Positions 32,501-39,654 of a stretch of DNA of 52,165 nucleotides are shown in pieces. This DNA comes from an uncultured Clostridia bacterium (GTDB lineage Bacteria; Bacillota; Clostridia; Christensenellales; Borkfalkiaceae). Both the position numbers and the translations under genes were made by a program. Position 1 is the first letter of the stretch. The number at the start of each line of letters is the position of its first letter. The notes beneath the pieces are model-generated. The model was not told where the DNA came from. It saw only the letters and a program-made list of their open reading frames with translations, and did not search any database. The DNA lies in assembly GCA_947174415.1 (NCBI GenBank), contig CAMWIW010000012.1, positions 1 through 52,165 of the forward strand, written 5' to 3'.

Positions 32501-32669
32501 CTACGTGGGGCTTGCCGTTAGCCGTGGGAGGGCCGTCGTAGAATGAAAATTCTTCCCCGCCCTCGTTTGCGGAAACCGTTTCTTCGAAAATTTTGTTGTC
32601 TTTCCAAAATTTTATGATTTCCTTTTCGCGCTCTATGAAATTTAACGAAGTATCTACTTTCTTGTACAT
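29526..32669 (-). CDS. ileS: Isoleucyl-tRNA synthetase
   Basis: A 1047-residue class I synthetase charging tRNA-Ile. The HIGH-type motif is PHVGH at 54-58 inside GPPTANGKPHVGH; KMSKHKGNVVDP is near residue 600. WDTHGLPVE, the length and the C-terminal part resemble the IleS2 (eukaryote-like) branch, which is generally mupirocin-insensitive; this branch call is from memory of motifs. The editing domain (about 190-400) includes WTTTPWTLPSN. AGAGGA precedes the ATG. A promoter TTTACT / 17 / TATAAT lies at 32721-32693. The leader is only about 20 bases, so no T-box riboswitch is present. Confidence 0.96.
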   Translation of the reverse strand: MYKKVDTSLNFIEREKEIIKFWKDNKIFEETVSANEGGEEFSFYDGPPTANGKPHVGHILTRVMKDLIPRYQTMKGKHVLRKAGWDTHGLPVELEVEKLLGLDGKQQIESYGIEPFIKQCKESVWKYKSEWEKMSDRVGYWVDMDNPYVTYDDKYIESEWWALKEMHKKGLLYKGHKIVPYCPRCGTALSSHEVAQGYKLVKENSAVARFKVKNSNNRYILAWTTTPWTLPSNVALCMNPDEPYLEIEADGTRYILAEALVSKFFEEYKVIDKKLGKEWERLEYEPLFHETTKEIKRISPANAPAKAHFVVCDNYVTMGDGTGVVHIAPAFGEDDYKVGKRYGLPVVQLVNERGCFDERFVSLNGIFAKKADKAILDRLEKEGLLFKVIPFEHDYPHCWRCDTPLLYYAKSSWFIQVTAVKDEIIKSNRSVNWMPDNIKEGRMGNFLENVIDWGLSRDRYWGTPLPVWVCPDCGEIEVIGSKAELKEKCNLPKDKDIELHRPYLDNLTCKCPKCGGKMKRTHEVIDCWFDSGSMPFAQYHYPFENKDLFEETFPADFISEAVDQTRGWFYTLLVINTILFGKAPFKNCIVLGHVNDKNGIKMSKHKGNVVDPWSVLDKQGADAVRWYFYSSSAPWLPSRFSEETVSEAQRKYIGTLWNTYAFFTLYAEIDKYDPSKYDLKKCKLSLMDKWILSKLNSLVELIDKSLSVYEICESSRALQDFSDVLSNWYVRRCRDRYWGADMTDDKAAAYTTLYTVLVTLAKLTAPYTPFIAEMMYQNLVPAFFKGEPKSVHLCSFPKSEKRYIDKALEDGMEEVYDIVILGRAARNAGNLKNRQPLSEMYVVTDKKVQLSEEEKSIVLDELNVKAFKISDNAEKFLNYKLKPQLKTLGPKYGKKLGAISAFLASCNAKEVVSAVRGGGSYEIAGEGVILQQEDLQIFPESANGFVAAEDKGITVALNSALTEELIFEGIERELVSKIQNMRKEAGFEVTDRIEVYYKAAGKALSVLKAANFAPDVLAEKVAEGSADGFTKEQNVNGETVTLTLIKK

Positions 32670-32692
32670 AAAAATCCTCTTGATTGCTTTTA

Positions 32693-32721
32693 ATTATATA
32701 AAAACCGCACAAAAAAGTAAA
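32693..32721 (-). promoter_or_regulatory. Promoter of ileS
   Basis: On the minus strand TTTACT (32721-32716) and TATAAT (32698-32693) are spaced 17 bases apart, with transcription expected to begin about 20 bases before the ATG. Confidence 0.6.
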
Positions 32722-32738
32722 GTTTTTTATGTATTAAA

Positions 32739-33005
32739 TTAGTCCTCTTTCATAATAAGCTTAATTTCATTAAGGCTTTTGCGTATGTCTTTTAAAACGT
32801 AGGATATATCGTCTCTATATTTCTCAATGCGTTTTCTCGTCAATTGCCACTTGTCGCACGGTTTAGGACAATACATAATTTTACTGCATTTAGAATGAAC
32901 GGCTTTGTTATTGCAATACCCGCCTATTCTGTACAGTTTTCCATCACAAATTGTATAATAGGTTTTATAAAATTCGCAATCTTCACACTTTTTATCTTGT
33001 TCCAT
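32739..33005 (-). CDS. Small cysteine protein of the HTH-paired module, copy B
   Basis: An 88-residue relative of copies A and C: C7-x2-C10, C31 (in GGYCNNKA), C50-D-K-W, and the helical tail RIEKYRDDISYVLKDIRKSL then NEIKLIMKED. Extra cysteines (C20, C40, C46) are present. Unlike copies A and C, it has a ribosome binding site (AGAGGA) seven bases before the ATG. Its promoter is TTGACT / 17 / TATAAT with a palindromic spacer. Divergent from HTH gene B. Function unknown; one or two zinc ions could be bound. Confidence 0.75.
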   Translation of the reverse strand: MEQDKKCEDCEFYKTYYTICDGKLYRIGGYCNNKAVHSKCSKIMYCPKPCDKWQLTRKRIEKYRDDISYVLKDIRKSLNEIKLIMKED

Positions 33006-33026
33006 AATTTTATCCTCTTATCTTTA

Positions 33027-33055
33027 TTATATACCCCACATTGGGGTAAGTCAAG
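33027..33055 (-). promoter_or_regulatory. Promoter/operator of cysteine gene B
   Basis: On the minus strand: TTGACT (33055-33050), a 17-bp spacer, then TATAAT (33032-33027). The spacer is exactly the palindrome TACCCCA-N3-TGGGGTA. A second, unlike inverted repeat (TTTTACT-N9-AGTAAAA) lies about 29 bp away before the HTH gene. Confidence 0.75.
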
Positions 33056-33087
33056 ATTTTTACTGCATTTTGAAGTAAAATATTTTT

Positions 33088-33291
33088 ATGTGTAAATTTG
33101 CAGATAGATTAAAACTTTTAAGAATAGAAAAAGGTCTAAATCAAACAGAATTAGCAGAACAACTTTCCGTTAATCAAAGAAGTGTCAGCAATTGGGAAAA
33201 TTCATTAAGAGAGCCAAGCTTTGAAATGTTAATGAAGCTTGCACAGATTTTAGAAGTTTCAACCGACTATTTATTAGGCTTAGAAGATTAA
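33088..33291 (+). CDS. Small XRE-family HTH regulator, module B
   Basis: A 67-residue Cro/C1 HTH protein: LKLLRIEKGLNQTELAEQLS, NQRSVSNWENSLREPSFEML, MKLAQILEVSTDYLLGLED. It is closest to the module A regulator (same length, identical C-terminus) but its recognition helix differs, as does its operator. No ribosome binding site is visible; TAAAAT lies about six bases before the ATG. Probable repressor of the divergent cysteine gene B. Confidence 0.88.
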   Translation: MCKFADRLKLLRIEKGLNQTELAEQLSVNQRSVSNWENSLREPSFEMLMKLAQILEVSTDYLLGLED

Positions 33292-33293
33292 AA

Positions 33294-33320
33294 AAAACCT
33301 TCCCCCAAGGGGAAGGTTTT
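33294..33320. terminator. Bidirectional terminator between HTH B and tsaD
   Basis: AAAACCTTCCCC and GGGGAAGGTTTT form a 12-bp stem with a CAA loop, with A and T runs on both sides. Confidence 0.88.
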
Positions 33321-33321
33321 T

Positions 33322-34359
33322 TTATTTTAAAGGTATTTGGGCTTTGGCGTTTAAGTTTAAATTTGCAAAGTTGCCCGCTTGGTACTGAATAAGCCCCTCG
33401 GCGGCAATCATTGCGGCGTTGTCGGTGCAGTACTTTTTTTCGGGCAAGACTAACTTTAAACCTGCCTTTTTGCACTCTTCTTCGAGCGTATTGCGAAGGT
33501 ATCCGTTTGCGATAACTCCACCGCCCGCGGTTACCGTTTTTACTCCGCGTGCCTTGGCGCACTCAACCGTCTTTTTAACGAGCGGGTCAACAGCCGCGTG
33601 TTGGAACGAGCAAGCAACGTTTTCTTTATCGACAACTTCGCCCTTCTGCTCTTTGTTGTGGCAATAGTTTATTACTGCCGTCTTTAAACCGCTGTAAGAA
33701 AACTGCAACGCCTGAGTATTCTTAACTTGACATTTAGGGAGCTGAACGCTGTTTTGACCGTCCTTAGCAAGCCGCTCCACGTTTACCCCGCCGGGGTAGG
33801 AAAGCCCTAAAACGCGCGCGACCTTATCAAAAGCTTCGCCCGCGGCGTCGTCCGAAGTGCCGCCTAAAATTTCAAACTCGGTATAAGTTTTGGTGTGAAG
33901 AATGGCCGTATGCCCGCCGCTTGCAAGTAAAGTTATAAAGGGCGGTTTCAATTCCTCGTCAACGAGGTACGCCGCCGCCATATGACCGCGAATGTGATTT
34001 ACCGCGATAAGCGGAACACCCAAAGTATACGCAAGCGATTTCGCAAACGAAAGCCCGACCAAAAGCGCGCCCAAAAGCCCCGCGCCGTAGGTTACGGCAA
34101 CGGCGTCGATTTGTTCAACTGTAACGCCCGCCTCGTCTAACGCGCGGCGGACGACCTCGTCCACCGCCTCGGTATGTGCACGGGAAGCGATTTCGGGCAC
34201 TACTCCGCCGAACTTGGCTTGTTCGGTTGCGGAGGACATGATTTGGCTTGAAAGTAGCTTTCTGCCCTTAATTACGGCTGCGGCGGTTTCGTCGCAACTC
34301 GATTCCAAACCCAAGATTATCGGGTTATCTTTAATTTTGAACTTTGTTTTATCGTACAT
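33322..34359 (-). CDS. tsaD: tRNA threonylcarbamoyladenosine synthase subunit TsaD
   Basis: A 345-residue ASKHA-fold enzyme that transfers threonylcarbamoyl to A37 of ANN-decoding tRNAs, working with TsaB and TsaE (not in the window). LGLESSCDETAAAV at the start, the metal-binding HIRGHMAAAYL, LLASGGHT, GEAFDKVARVLGLSYPGG and TAGGGVIANGYLR are family signatures. It lies downstream of prfB with a strong hairpin between them. Confidence 0.96.
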   Translation of the reverse strand: MYDKTKFKIKDNPIILGLESSCDETAAAVIKGRKLLSSQIMSSATEQAKFGGVVPEIASRAHTEAVDEVVRRALDEAGVTVEQIDAVAVTYGAGLLGALLVGLSFAKSLAYTLGVPLIAVNHIRGHMAAAYLVDEELKPPFITLLASGGHTAILHTKTYTEFEILGGTSDDAAGEAFDKVARVLGLSYPGGVNVERLAKDGQNSVQLPKCQVKNTQALQFSYSGLKTAVINYCHNKEQKGEVVDKENVACSFQHAAVDPLVKKTVECAKARGVKTVTAGGGVIANGYLRNTLEEECKKAGLKLVLPEKKYCTDNAAMIAAEGLIQYQAGNFANLNLNAKAQIPLK

Positions 34360-34372
34360 AAATTATTAATGA

Positions 34373-34395
34373 ACGCGCGCACACCGTGCGCGCGT
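34373..34395 (-). terminator. Hairpin between prfB and tsaD
   Basis: ACGCGCGCAC and GTGCGCGCGT form a 10-bp GC-rich stem, but the following GTTCATTAAT is a weak T tract. It may be an attenuator or RNA-stability element rather than a full terminator. Confidence 0.45.
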
Positions 34396-34405
34396 AAGTA
34401 AAATA

Positions 34406-35506
34406 TTATACCGTTTTCTTTAAATAGTCTATAATAAAGCCTTGAATATCGCCGTCCATTACGGCTTGCACGTTTGTGTTTTCGTAGCCCGTGCGGTGGT
34501 CTTTTACAAGGGTATAAGGGCAGAAAACGTAGCTTCTTATCTGACTGCCCCACTCTATCTTTTTAATTTCGCCCTTGATTTCCGCGTCTGCCGCTTCGCG
34601 CTCGGCAATCTGCCTTTCAACGAGCTTTGCGCGCAGGTACTCGAACGCCATTGCCTTGTTTTGGAGCTGACTTCTCTCGTTCTGACAGGTTACAACTATG
34701 CCCGTAGGGAAGTGCGTAATTCTTATCGCGGTCTCGGTCTTGTTGACTTTTTGCCCGCCCGCGCCCGACGAGCGGTAAACGTCGATACGGATATCCTCGT
34801 CCTTTATCTCCACGGTGTTGTCGTCGTCAACCTCAGGCATAACTTCCAAAGATGCAAACGAGGTATGGCGGCGCTTGTTGCTGTCAAAGGGGGAAATTCT
34901 GACTAAGCGGTGAACGCCCTTTTCCGCTTTCAAAAAGCCGTAAGCGTTCTCGCCGTCAACCTTGAACGAAACCGATTTTAAGCCCGCCTCGTCGCCGTCC
35001 TCGAAGTCGAGTTCGGTAACTTTAAAGCCCTGCTTTTCGCAATAGCGGCAGTACATTCTGTACAGCATTTGCGTCCAATCGCATGCTTCCGTGCCGCCCG
35101 CGCCCGAATGAAGATTTAAAATCGCATTGTTACTGTCGTACTTGCCTTTAAGGAGTGCGCGTATGCGCATATTTTCAATGTCCTCTTCGGCGACGGAAAT
35201 CATACTCTCCAATTCGGGAATAAGGCTCTCGTCGTCCGCCTCTTCGATTAAATCGATAAAAGCGTAAGCGTCGGCAAGTGCGTCCTCGCCCTTTTTGTAG
35301 GAGGACATTTTGCCCTCTACCGAAGAAATTTCACGTCCTATCTTTTTGGACTTTTCAAGGTCCTGCCAGACTTCGGGCTTTTCCTGCTCCTCTTTGAGCT
35401 CGGCAAGCCGCGCGCCCAAATTGTCAATATCGAGCGCGTACTTCGCCTCCGCAAGGGTGTCGGCAAGGGCTTTAAGTTTTAATCTGTAATCGTCTGCTTT
35501 AAACAT
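34406..35506 (-). CDS. prfB: Peptide chain release factor 2, without programmed frameshift
   Basis: A 366-residue RF2 that reads UAA and UGA. The tripeptide anticodon SPF lies in VRISPFDSNKRRHTSFAS (about 205), and the GGQ motif in SSGAGGQKVNKTETAIRIT (about 250). The frame is continuous through the place (around codon 25, LAEAKYALDIDNL) where most bacterial prfB genes have an in-frame UGA and a +1 shift. The feedback control by frameshifting is therefore absent here. A GGA lies before the ATG. Confidence 0.95.
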   Translation of the reverse strand: MFKADDYRLKLKALADTLAEAKYALDIDNLGARLAELKEEQEKPEVWQDLEKSKKIGREISSVEGKMSSYKKGEDALADAYAFIDLIEEADDESLIPELESMISVAEEDIENMRIRALLKGKYDSNNAILNLHSGAGGTEACDWTQMLYRMYCRYCEKQGFKVTELDFEDGDEAGLKSVSFKVDGENAYGFLKAEKGVHRLVRISPFDSNKRRHTSFASLEVMPEVDDDNTVEIKDEDIRIDVYRSSGAGGQKVNKTETAIRITHFPTGIVVTCQNERSQLQNKAMAFEYLRAKLVERQIAEREAADAEIKGEIKKIEWGSQIRSYVFCPYTLVKDHRTGYENTNVQAVMDGDIQGFIIDYLKKTV

Positions 35507-35540
35507 AAATTCCGTTTAATCAAAATTTGTTGCGGGGGGA

Positions 35541-35665
35541 TAAAATTGCATAGATGCAAGCAAGACGAGCAAAGCAAGCGTTGACCGCAAAGAGTGTACA
35601 ATGAAGTACACGACTAAGGCAACGCGTAGCTTGACAAAGTATTGCGCAGCATATATGCAATTTTA
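35541..35665. repeat. Intergenic structured repeat, copy 1
   Basis: About 125 bases between prfB and secA with perfect outer arms TAAAATTGCATA (35541-35552) and TATGCAATTTTA (35654-35665). An inner hairpin GTGTAC-N6-GTACAC is preceded by GCAAGCAAGACGAG and followed by AAGTATTGCGC. A diverged copy with the same block order lies at 43526-43650. It touches the secA stop codon. There is no reading frame, so it is probably a mobile or regulatory RNA/DNA element. Confidence 0.7.
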
Positions 35666-38600
35666 CTTATTATCATTCCAGTAGCAGCAGTCTTTATACT
35701 TCTTCCCGCTGCCGCAGGGGCAAGGGTCGTTTCTGCCTACTTTGCTGTTTTTTGCGGCAACTTTGGGTTGCTGTTTGCCGTCGATATTCGCCATTAAATC
35801 CTTGGGAGGCTCGGGTGCGTCGCCTACAACAGGACCGCCCGAATTCGCCGCGGGGGTCTCGTCGGGGGTATTTTCGGCGTTCTTCGCCTCTGCCTGAGCT
35901 TTCATTTTCTCCTGCATTATCTCCCGTGCCTTAGCCGCGATTGCGGGGTTCATAGGAGCTATGCCGCCGTTGGGGTTGGGGCGGTTCATAGGCACGGGCT
36001 GACCGTTCTGCACACGCACGATACGGCCTTTCAAAAGTCTTGAAATGGTAGTCGTCTGAACGCGGTCTATCATTTCTTCGAACATTTCGTAGCCCTCTTG
36101 CTTGTAGGCAATAACGGGGTCTTGCTGAGCGTAGCCGCGCAAGCCTATACCCTTTCTGAGCTGATCCATAGCGTCGATGTGGTCTATCCAATTCTTGTCA
36201 ACGCTGCGAAGAAGCTCGTTTCTTTCAACCTGACGGTAATCTACCTGCCCGTCGGTCATTTCGGAAATGTTAATAATCTTTTGCTCGTACGCCTTAATAA
36301 CTTCCTTGGAAATTTTGTTTATAGCGCGTTCGTAGTCCCATTTTTCAAGGTTTTCACGCGTAACGACGTAAGTACATTCGTCGGGATAAACCTTTTGCTG
36401 CAACGCCTCGTTGAGTGCAACTTCGTCCCACTTCTCGGGCATTTCGTCCGTGTTGACGGCTTCGCCCACGACTTTTGCGACGTAGTCGGGAATATACTTC
36501 AACATCTGCTCGTGCACGTCAGAGCCTTTGAGAACGTTAAGGCGCTCGCCGTAAATGGTTTTACGCTGTTCGTTCATAACCTCGTCGTATTGTAGGGTGT
36601 GCTTTCTTATACCGAAGTTTCTGCCTTCGATTGCGCGCTGTGCGCCTTCGACGCTGCGCGAAAGCATTTTTGACTGTAAGCACTGGTCTTCGTCGATTTT
36701 GAATACGTTGTAAAGCTGCTTCATTCTTTCGCCGCCAAACCGCTTTGCAAGGTCGTCTTCCAAAGAAATGAAGAATACTGAAGCGCCGGGGTCGCCCTGA
36801 CGGCCGCTTCGTCCGCGGAGCTGGTTATCGATACGGCGCGATTCGTGGCGCTCCGTGCCGAGAATACACAAGCCGCCCGCCGCGATAACTTCCTGTTTTT
36901 CCGCGTCCGTTTCCTTTTTGTAGTTCGAGTAAAGCTCGGCGTAGCGGTTGCGCGCAACCTGCTCTTCCTCGGTGAATTCTCTGTCGGCGTAGGAAATTGC
37001 AACCTCGATCATATCGTGGTCGTAGCCTTCCTCGCGCATACGCTTTTTAGCAAGGTATTCGGGGTTGCCGCCAAGAAGAATATCCGTACCGCGTCCCGCC
37101 ATGTTGGTTGCTATCGTAACTGCGTTAAGTCTGCCCGCCTGCGCGACGATTTCAGCCTCGCGCTCGTGGTTCTTCGCGTTTAAGATGTTGTGCTTTATGC
37201 CGTTGCGGCGAAGAAGTCTTGAAATCTCTTCCGACTTTTCGACGGTTACAGTACCGATAAGAATGGGCTGGCCTTTTGCGTGGCGTTCAACGACTTCGTT
37301 GACGATTGCCCTCTTCTTGCCCTCGACCGTAGAATAAATCATATCGGCAAGGTCTACTCTTTGCACGGGGCGGTTGGTGGGAATGGGAACGACGTCAAGA
37401 GAGTAAATCGTTCTGAACTCGTCCTCTTCGGTCATTGCCGTACCCGTCATGCCCGCAAGCTTATTGTAAAGCCTGAAATAGTTTTGGAAAGTAACGGTTG
37501 CGTGGGTCTTGTTTTCTTCCTTGACCTTTACTTTTTCCTTAGCCTCGATTGCCTGATGCAGTCCGTCGGAATATCTTCTGCCGTTCAATACACGGCCCGT
37601 AAATTCGTCTACGATTAAAATTTCACCGTCGGGCGAAACTATATACTCTTCGCCGTTATGGAACAGCTCGTGAGCTTTGAGCGCTTGCTGAATGTGGTGG
37701 TTTAAGTCGGCGTTTTCTATATCGCCGAGGTTCTTTATGCCGAAAAACCGCTCTGCCTTTTCCGCGCCCTTTTCGGTAATGGTTACGGACTTATCCTTTC
37801 TGTCGATAATATAGTCCCAATTCTCCATTTCTTCCAAAACGCGCGTAAGCTCTTCCTGAGCGGCTCTGTCTGCGTCCGAAAGCTCTTTCTTTCTCTTTGA
37901 AGGGATTTTCTTCTCCGCCTCTTTCTTGTCGTCGTCGAAGCCGCCTTGAAGGTTGCGGACAAACCTGTCCACGTCCTCGTACAGCTTGGAGCTTTCTCCG
38001 CCTCTGCCCGAAATAATGAGTGGCGTTCTCGCTTCGTCGATTAAGATACTGTCAACCTCGTCGATAATGCAGTAGTTGAGCTCGCGCTGAACCATTGCGG
38101 GGATAGAAGTTTTGAGGTTGTCGCGGAGGTAGTCGAAACCGAGTTCGTTGTTGGTGGCGTAGATTACGTCGCATTGATAGGCTTTTTTCTTTTCGCCGTC
38201 GTCCATACCGGGAACGACCACGCCGACCTTCAATCCCATAAATTTATGGACCTTACCCATCCACTCGGCGTCGCGCTTTGCAAGGTAGTCGTTGACCGTA
38301 ACGATATGCACGCCCTTACCCGTCAAAGCGTTGAGGTATGCGGGAAGAGTTGAAACGAGGGTTTTACCTTCGCCCGTTTTCATTTCTGCGATACGGCCCT
38401 GATGCAAGCAGATACCGCCGACAATCTGAACGTGGAAGTGCTTCATTTTGAGAACGCGCCAACTCGCCTCACGGAATGCGGCGAATGCGTCGAACATAAT
38501 ATCGTCCAAGGTTTCGCCCTTTGCAAGCCTGTCTTTTAAAACGAGAGTTTGGTTTTTAAGTTCTTTGTCGTCCATTGCGGCGTACTTGGGCTCTAAAGCC

Positions 38601-38680
38601 TCGACCTTGTTCGCAAGTCTGTTAAGTTTTTTTAACGCGCTGCGGCTGTCCGCGCCCATTATGAATTTCAAAAGTCCCAT
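35663..38680 (-). CDS. secA: Preprotein translocase ATPase SecA
   Basis: A 1005-residue motor that pushes preproteins through SecYEG. Walker A is MKTGEGKTLVSTLPAYLNAL near 100, DEVDSILIDEARTPLIISG follows, then MAGRGTDILLGGNPEYLA and GLCILGTERHESRRIDNQLRGRSGRQGD. The C-terminal zinc-binding DPCPCGSGKKYKDCCYW is complete, preceded by a Pro/Ala/Glu-rich linker. A segment of about 60 lysine/glutamate-rich residues near 250 (DDDKKEAEKKIPSKRKKELS) is an insertion relative to short SecA forms. The ATG at 38680 has AAGGA seven bases upstream. Confidence 0.97.
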   Translation of the reverse strand: MGLLKFIMGADSRSALKKLNRLANKVEALEPKYAAMDDKELKNQTLVLKDRLAKGETLDDIMFDAFAAFREASWRVLKMKHFHVQIVGGICLHQGRIAEMKTGEGKTLVSTLPAYLNALTGKGVHIVTVNDYLAKRDAEWMGKVHKFMGLKVGVVVPGMDDGEKKKAYQCDVIYATNNELGFDYLRDNLKTSIPAMVQRELNYCIIDEVDSILIDEARTPLIISGRGGESSKLYEDVDRFVRNLQGGFDDDKKEAEKKIPSKRKKELSDADRAAQEELTRVLEEMENWDYIIDRKDKSVTITEKGAEKAERFFGIKNLGDIENADLNHHIQQALKAHELFHNGEEYIVSPDGEILIVDEFTGRVLNGRRYSDGLHQAIEAKEKVKVKEENKTHATVTFQNYFRLYNKLAGMTGTAMTEEDEFRTIYSLDVVPIPTNRPVQRVDLADMIYSTVEGKKRAIVNEVVERHAKGQPILIGTVTVEKSEEISRLLRRNGIKHNILNAKNHEREAEIVAQAGRLNAVTIATNMAGRGTDILLGGNPEYLAKKRMREEGYDHDMIEVAISYADREFTEEEQVARNRYAELYSNYKKETDAEKQEVIAAGGLCILGTERHESRRIDNQLRGRSGRQGDPGASVFFISLEDDLAKRFGGERMKQLYNVFKIDEDQCLQSKMLSRSVEGAQRAIEGRNFGIRKHTLQYDEVMNEQRKTIYGERLNVLKGSDVHEQMLKYIPDYVAKVVGEAVNTDEMPEKWDEVALNEALQQKVYPDECTYVVTRENLEKWDYERAINKISKEVIKAYEQKIINISEMTDGQVDYRQVERNELLRSVDKNWIDHIDAMDQLRKGIGLRGYAQQDPVIAYKQEGYEMFEEMIDRVQTTTISRLLKGRIVRVQNGQPVPMNRPNPNGGIAPMNPAIAAKAREIMQEKMKAQAEAKNAENTPDETPAANSGGPVVGDAPEPPKDLMANIDGKQQPKVAAKNSKVGRNDPCPCGSGKKYKDCCYWNDNK

Positions 38681-38857
38681 ATTCAAATCCTTAAAATAAA
38701 AATATCTCTGTTTATTGTACTATACTTTAGAAAATAAGTAAAATTTTTTTAAAAGAATTTACGATTTTTTCCGTACATTTATTTAATAACCGTTTGTAAT
38801 AAAGTTAAACCCCCGAAGACGTTTCGGGGGTAAGTAATTTAAAAAGTTAAACCGTAT

Positions 38858-39262
38858 TTAAAAATCGTTTTCAAAATCGATGTCGTATAAATCAATCCAT
38901 TCAACGCAATCGGAAAATCTTTTCTTTTTTATGTATTCGGTTATGATTTTATAAGCCGTTTCGCGGTTGACGTAAGCGCACTGAGGAACAACCATAGGCT
39001 CGCCGCCCACGTCGTGTTCAACGGTTTCGGTGCTTCCGTTTTCGTCATAAGGAACAATGTAATCGGGGTGGCGCATAATGAAGAAGCCGTATGGCTCGTC
39101 ATAGAAAAATAATAGCGATTCGTCGCAACCTTCTACTTCCAAAGAGGAATCACCGCTACCCTCCTGCCAAAAATCCTCGCCCTTATTGAAAATTATGTCC
39201 TTAATAAAGTCCTCGTCGGGATTTTCAATCATATCGCCGTCAGGTCCGTAAAATGTAACCAT
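38858..39262 (-). CDS. Imm1-like protein of unknown function
   Basis: A 134-residue acidic protein. The C-terminal half (VEHDVGGEPMVVPQCAYVNR, ETAYKIITEYIKKKRFSDCV, EWIDLYD) resembles the Imm1 family of immunity proteins from polymorphic toxin systems, where GGE-x-x-x-VP, a helix and a closing W are conserved. This resemblance is from memory and needs a profile search. No toxin gene is next to it. AAGGAG lies six bases before the ATG. It follows the HTH C gene on the same strand after 95 bases and could be co-transcribed with it. Confidence 0.7.
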   Translation of the reverse strand: MVTFYGPDGDMIENPDEDFIKDIIFNKGEDFWQEGSGDSSLEVEGCDESLLFFYDEPYGFFIMRHPDYIVPYDENGSTETVEHDVGGEPMVVPQCAYVNRETAYKIITEYIKKKRFSDCVEWIDLYDIDFENDF

Positions 39263-39357
39263 TCTTATCTCCTTTTTATAAAGCATTATAGATATCAACT
39301 TAATTTTAACCTATTCAGGTCAAAAGTCAATGATTTGTGCAAAAAAATTTTATAAAC

Positions 39358-39570
39358 TTATTTCCGTATTTCGTGCCCGATAAGCTCGTCCACCGAAATA
39401 CCGTAAAAGTCTGCAAGCTGTACACAGAAATCAATGTTTGGAAGTCCGTTTCCCGCTTCCCACCAACTAATCATTTGCTGTTTTAAACCCGTTGCTTTTG
39501 CGAGAGCGTTTTGTGTGTAACCGTTGATTTCTCTTTGATATTTTAAGGCATCGCCATAATTCAATTTCAT
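39358..39570 (-). CDS. Small XRE-family HTH regulator, module C
   Basis: A 70-residue Cro/C1 HTH protein: ALKYQREINGYTQNALAKAT, LKQQMISWWEAGNGLPNIDF, CVQLADFYGISVDELIGHE. It is more distant from regulators A and B but keeps the same length and the late [VI]S-x-D-x-L-[IL]-G. AGAGGA precedes the ATG. Divergent from cysteine gene C across 84 bases with two 16-bp inverted copies of one operator. Confidence 0.87.
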   Translation of the reverse strand: MKLNYGDALKYQREINGYTQNALAKATGLKQQMISWWEAGNGLPNIDFCVQLADFYGISVDELIGHEIRK

Positions 39571-39593
39571 TGTTCTTATCCTCTGTTAAATTT

Positions 39594-39639
39594 TTACATA
39601 AATTTCTGTTAATTGCTTGACTTACAGAAATTTATGTAA
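39594..39639. promoter_or_regulatory. Paired operators of module C
   Basis: TTACATAAATTTCTGT (39594-39609) and its exact complement ACAGAAATTTATGTAA (39624-39639) are separated by 14 bases. Each arm is itself a near-palindrome ACA-N-AAATTT-N-TGT, so two repressor dimers could bind, about 28 bp centre to centre. Confidence 0.75.
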
Positions 39640-39645
39640 TATTAT
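39617..39645 (+). promoter_or_regulatory. Promoter of cysteine gene C
   Basis: TTGACT (39617-39622), a 17-bp spacer, TATTAT (39640-39645). The spacer is filled by the right-hand operator arm, the same layout as in modules A and B. Transcription would begin at or within a few bases of the ATG at 39655. Confidence 0.7.
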
Positions 39646-39654
39646 ATTTTTGTT

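Noticed and set aside
32670-32738. T-box leader upstream of ileS
   Set aside because: The space is only about 70 bases and lacks the T-box TGG-N-ACC core and specifier stem; an ordinary promoter is present instead.
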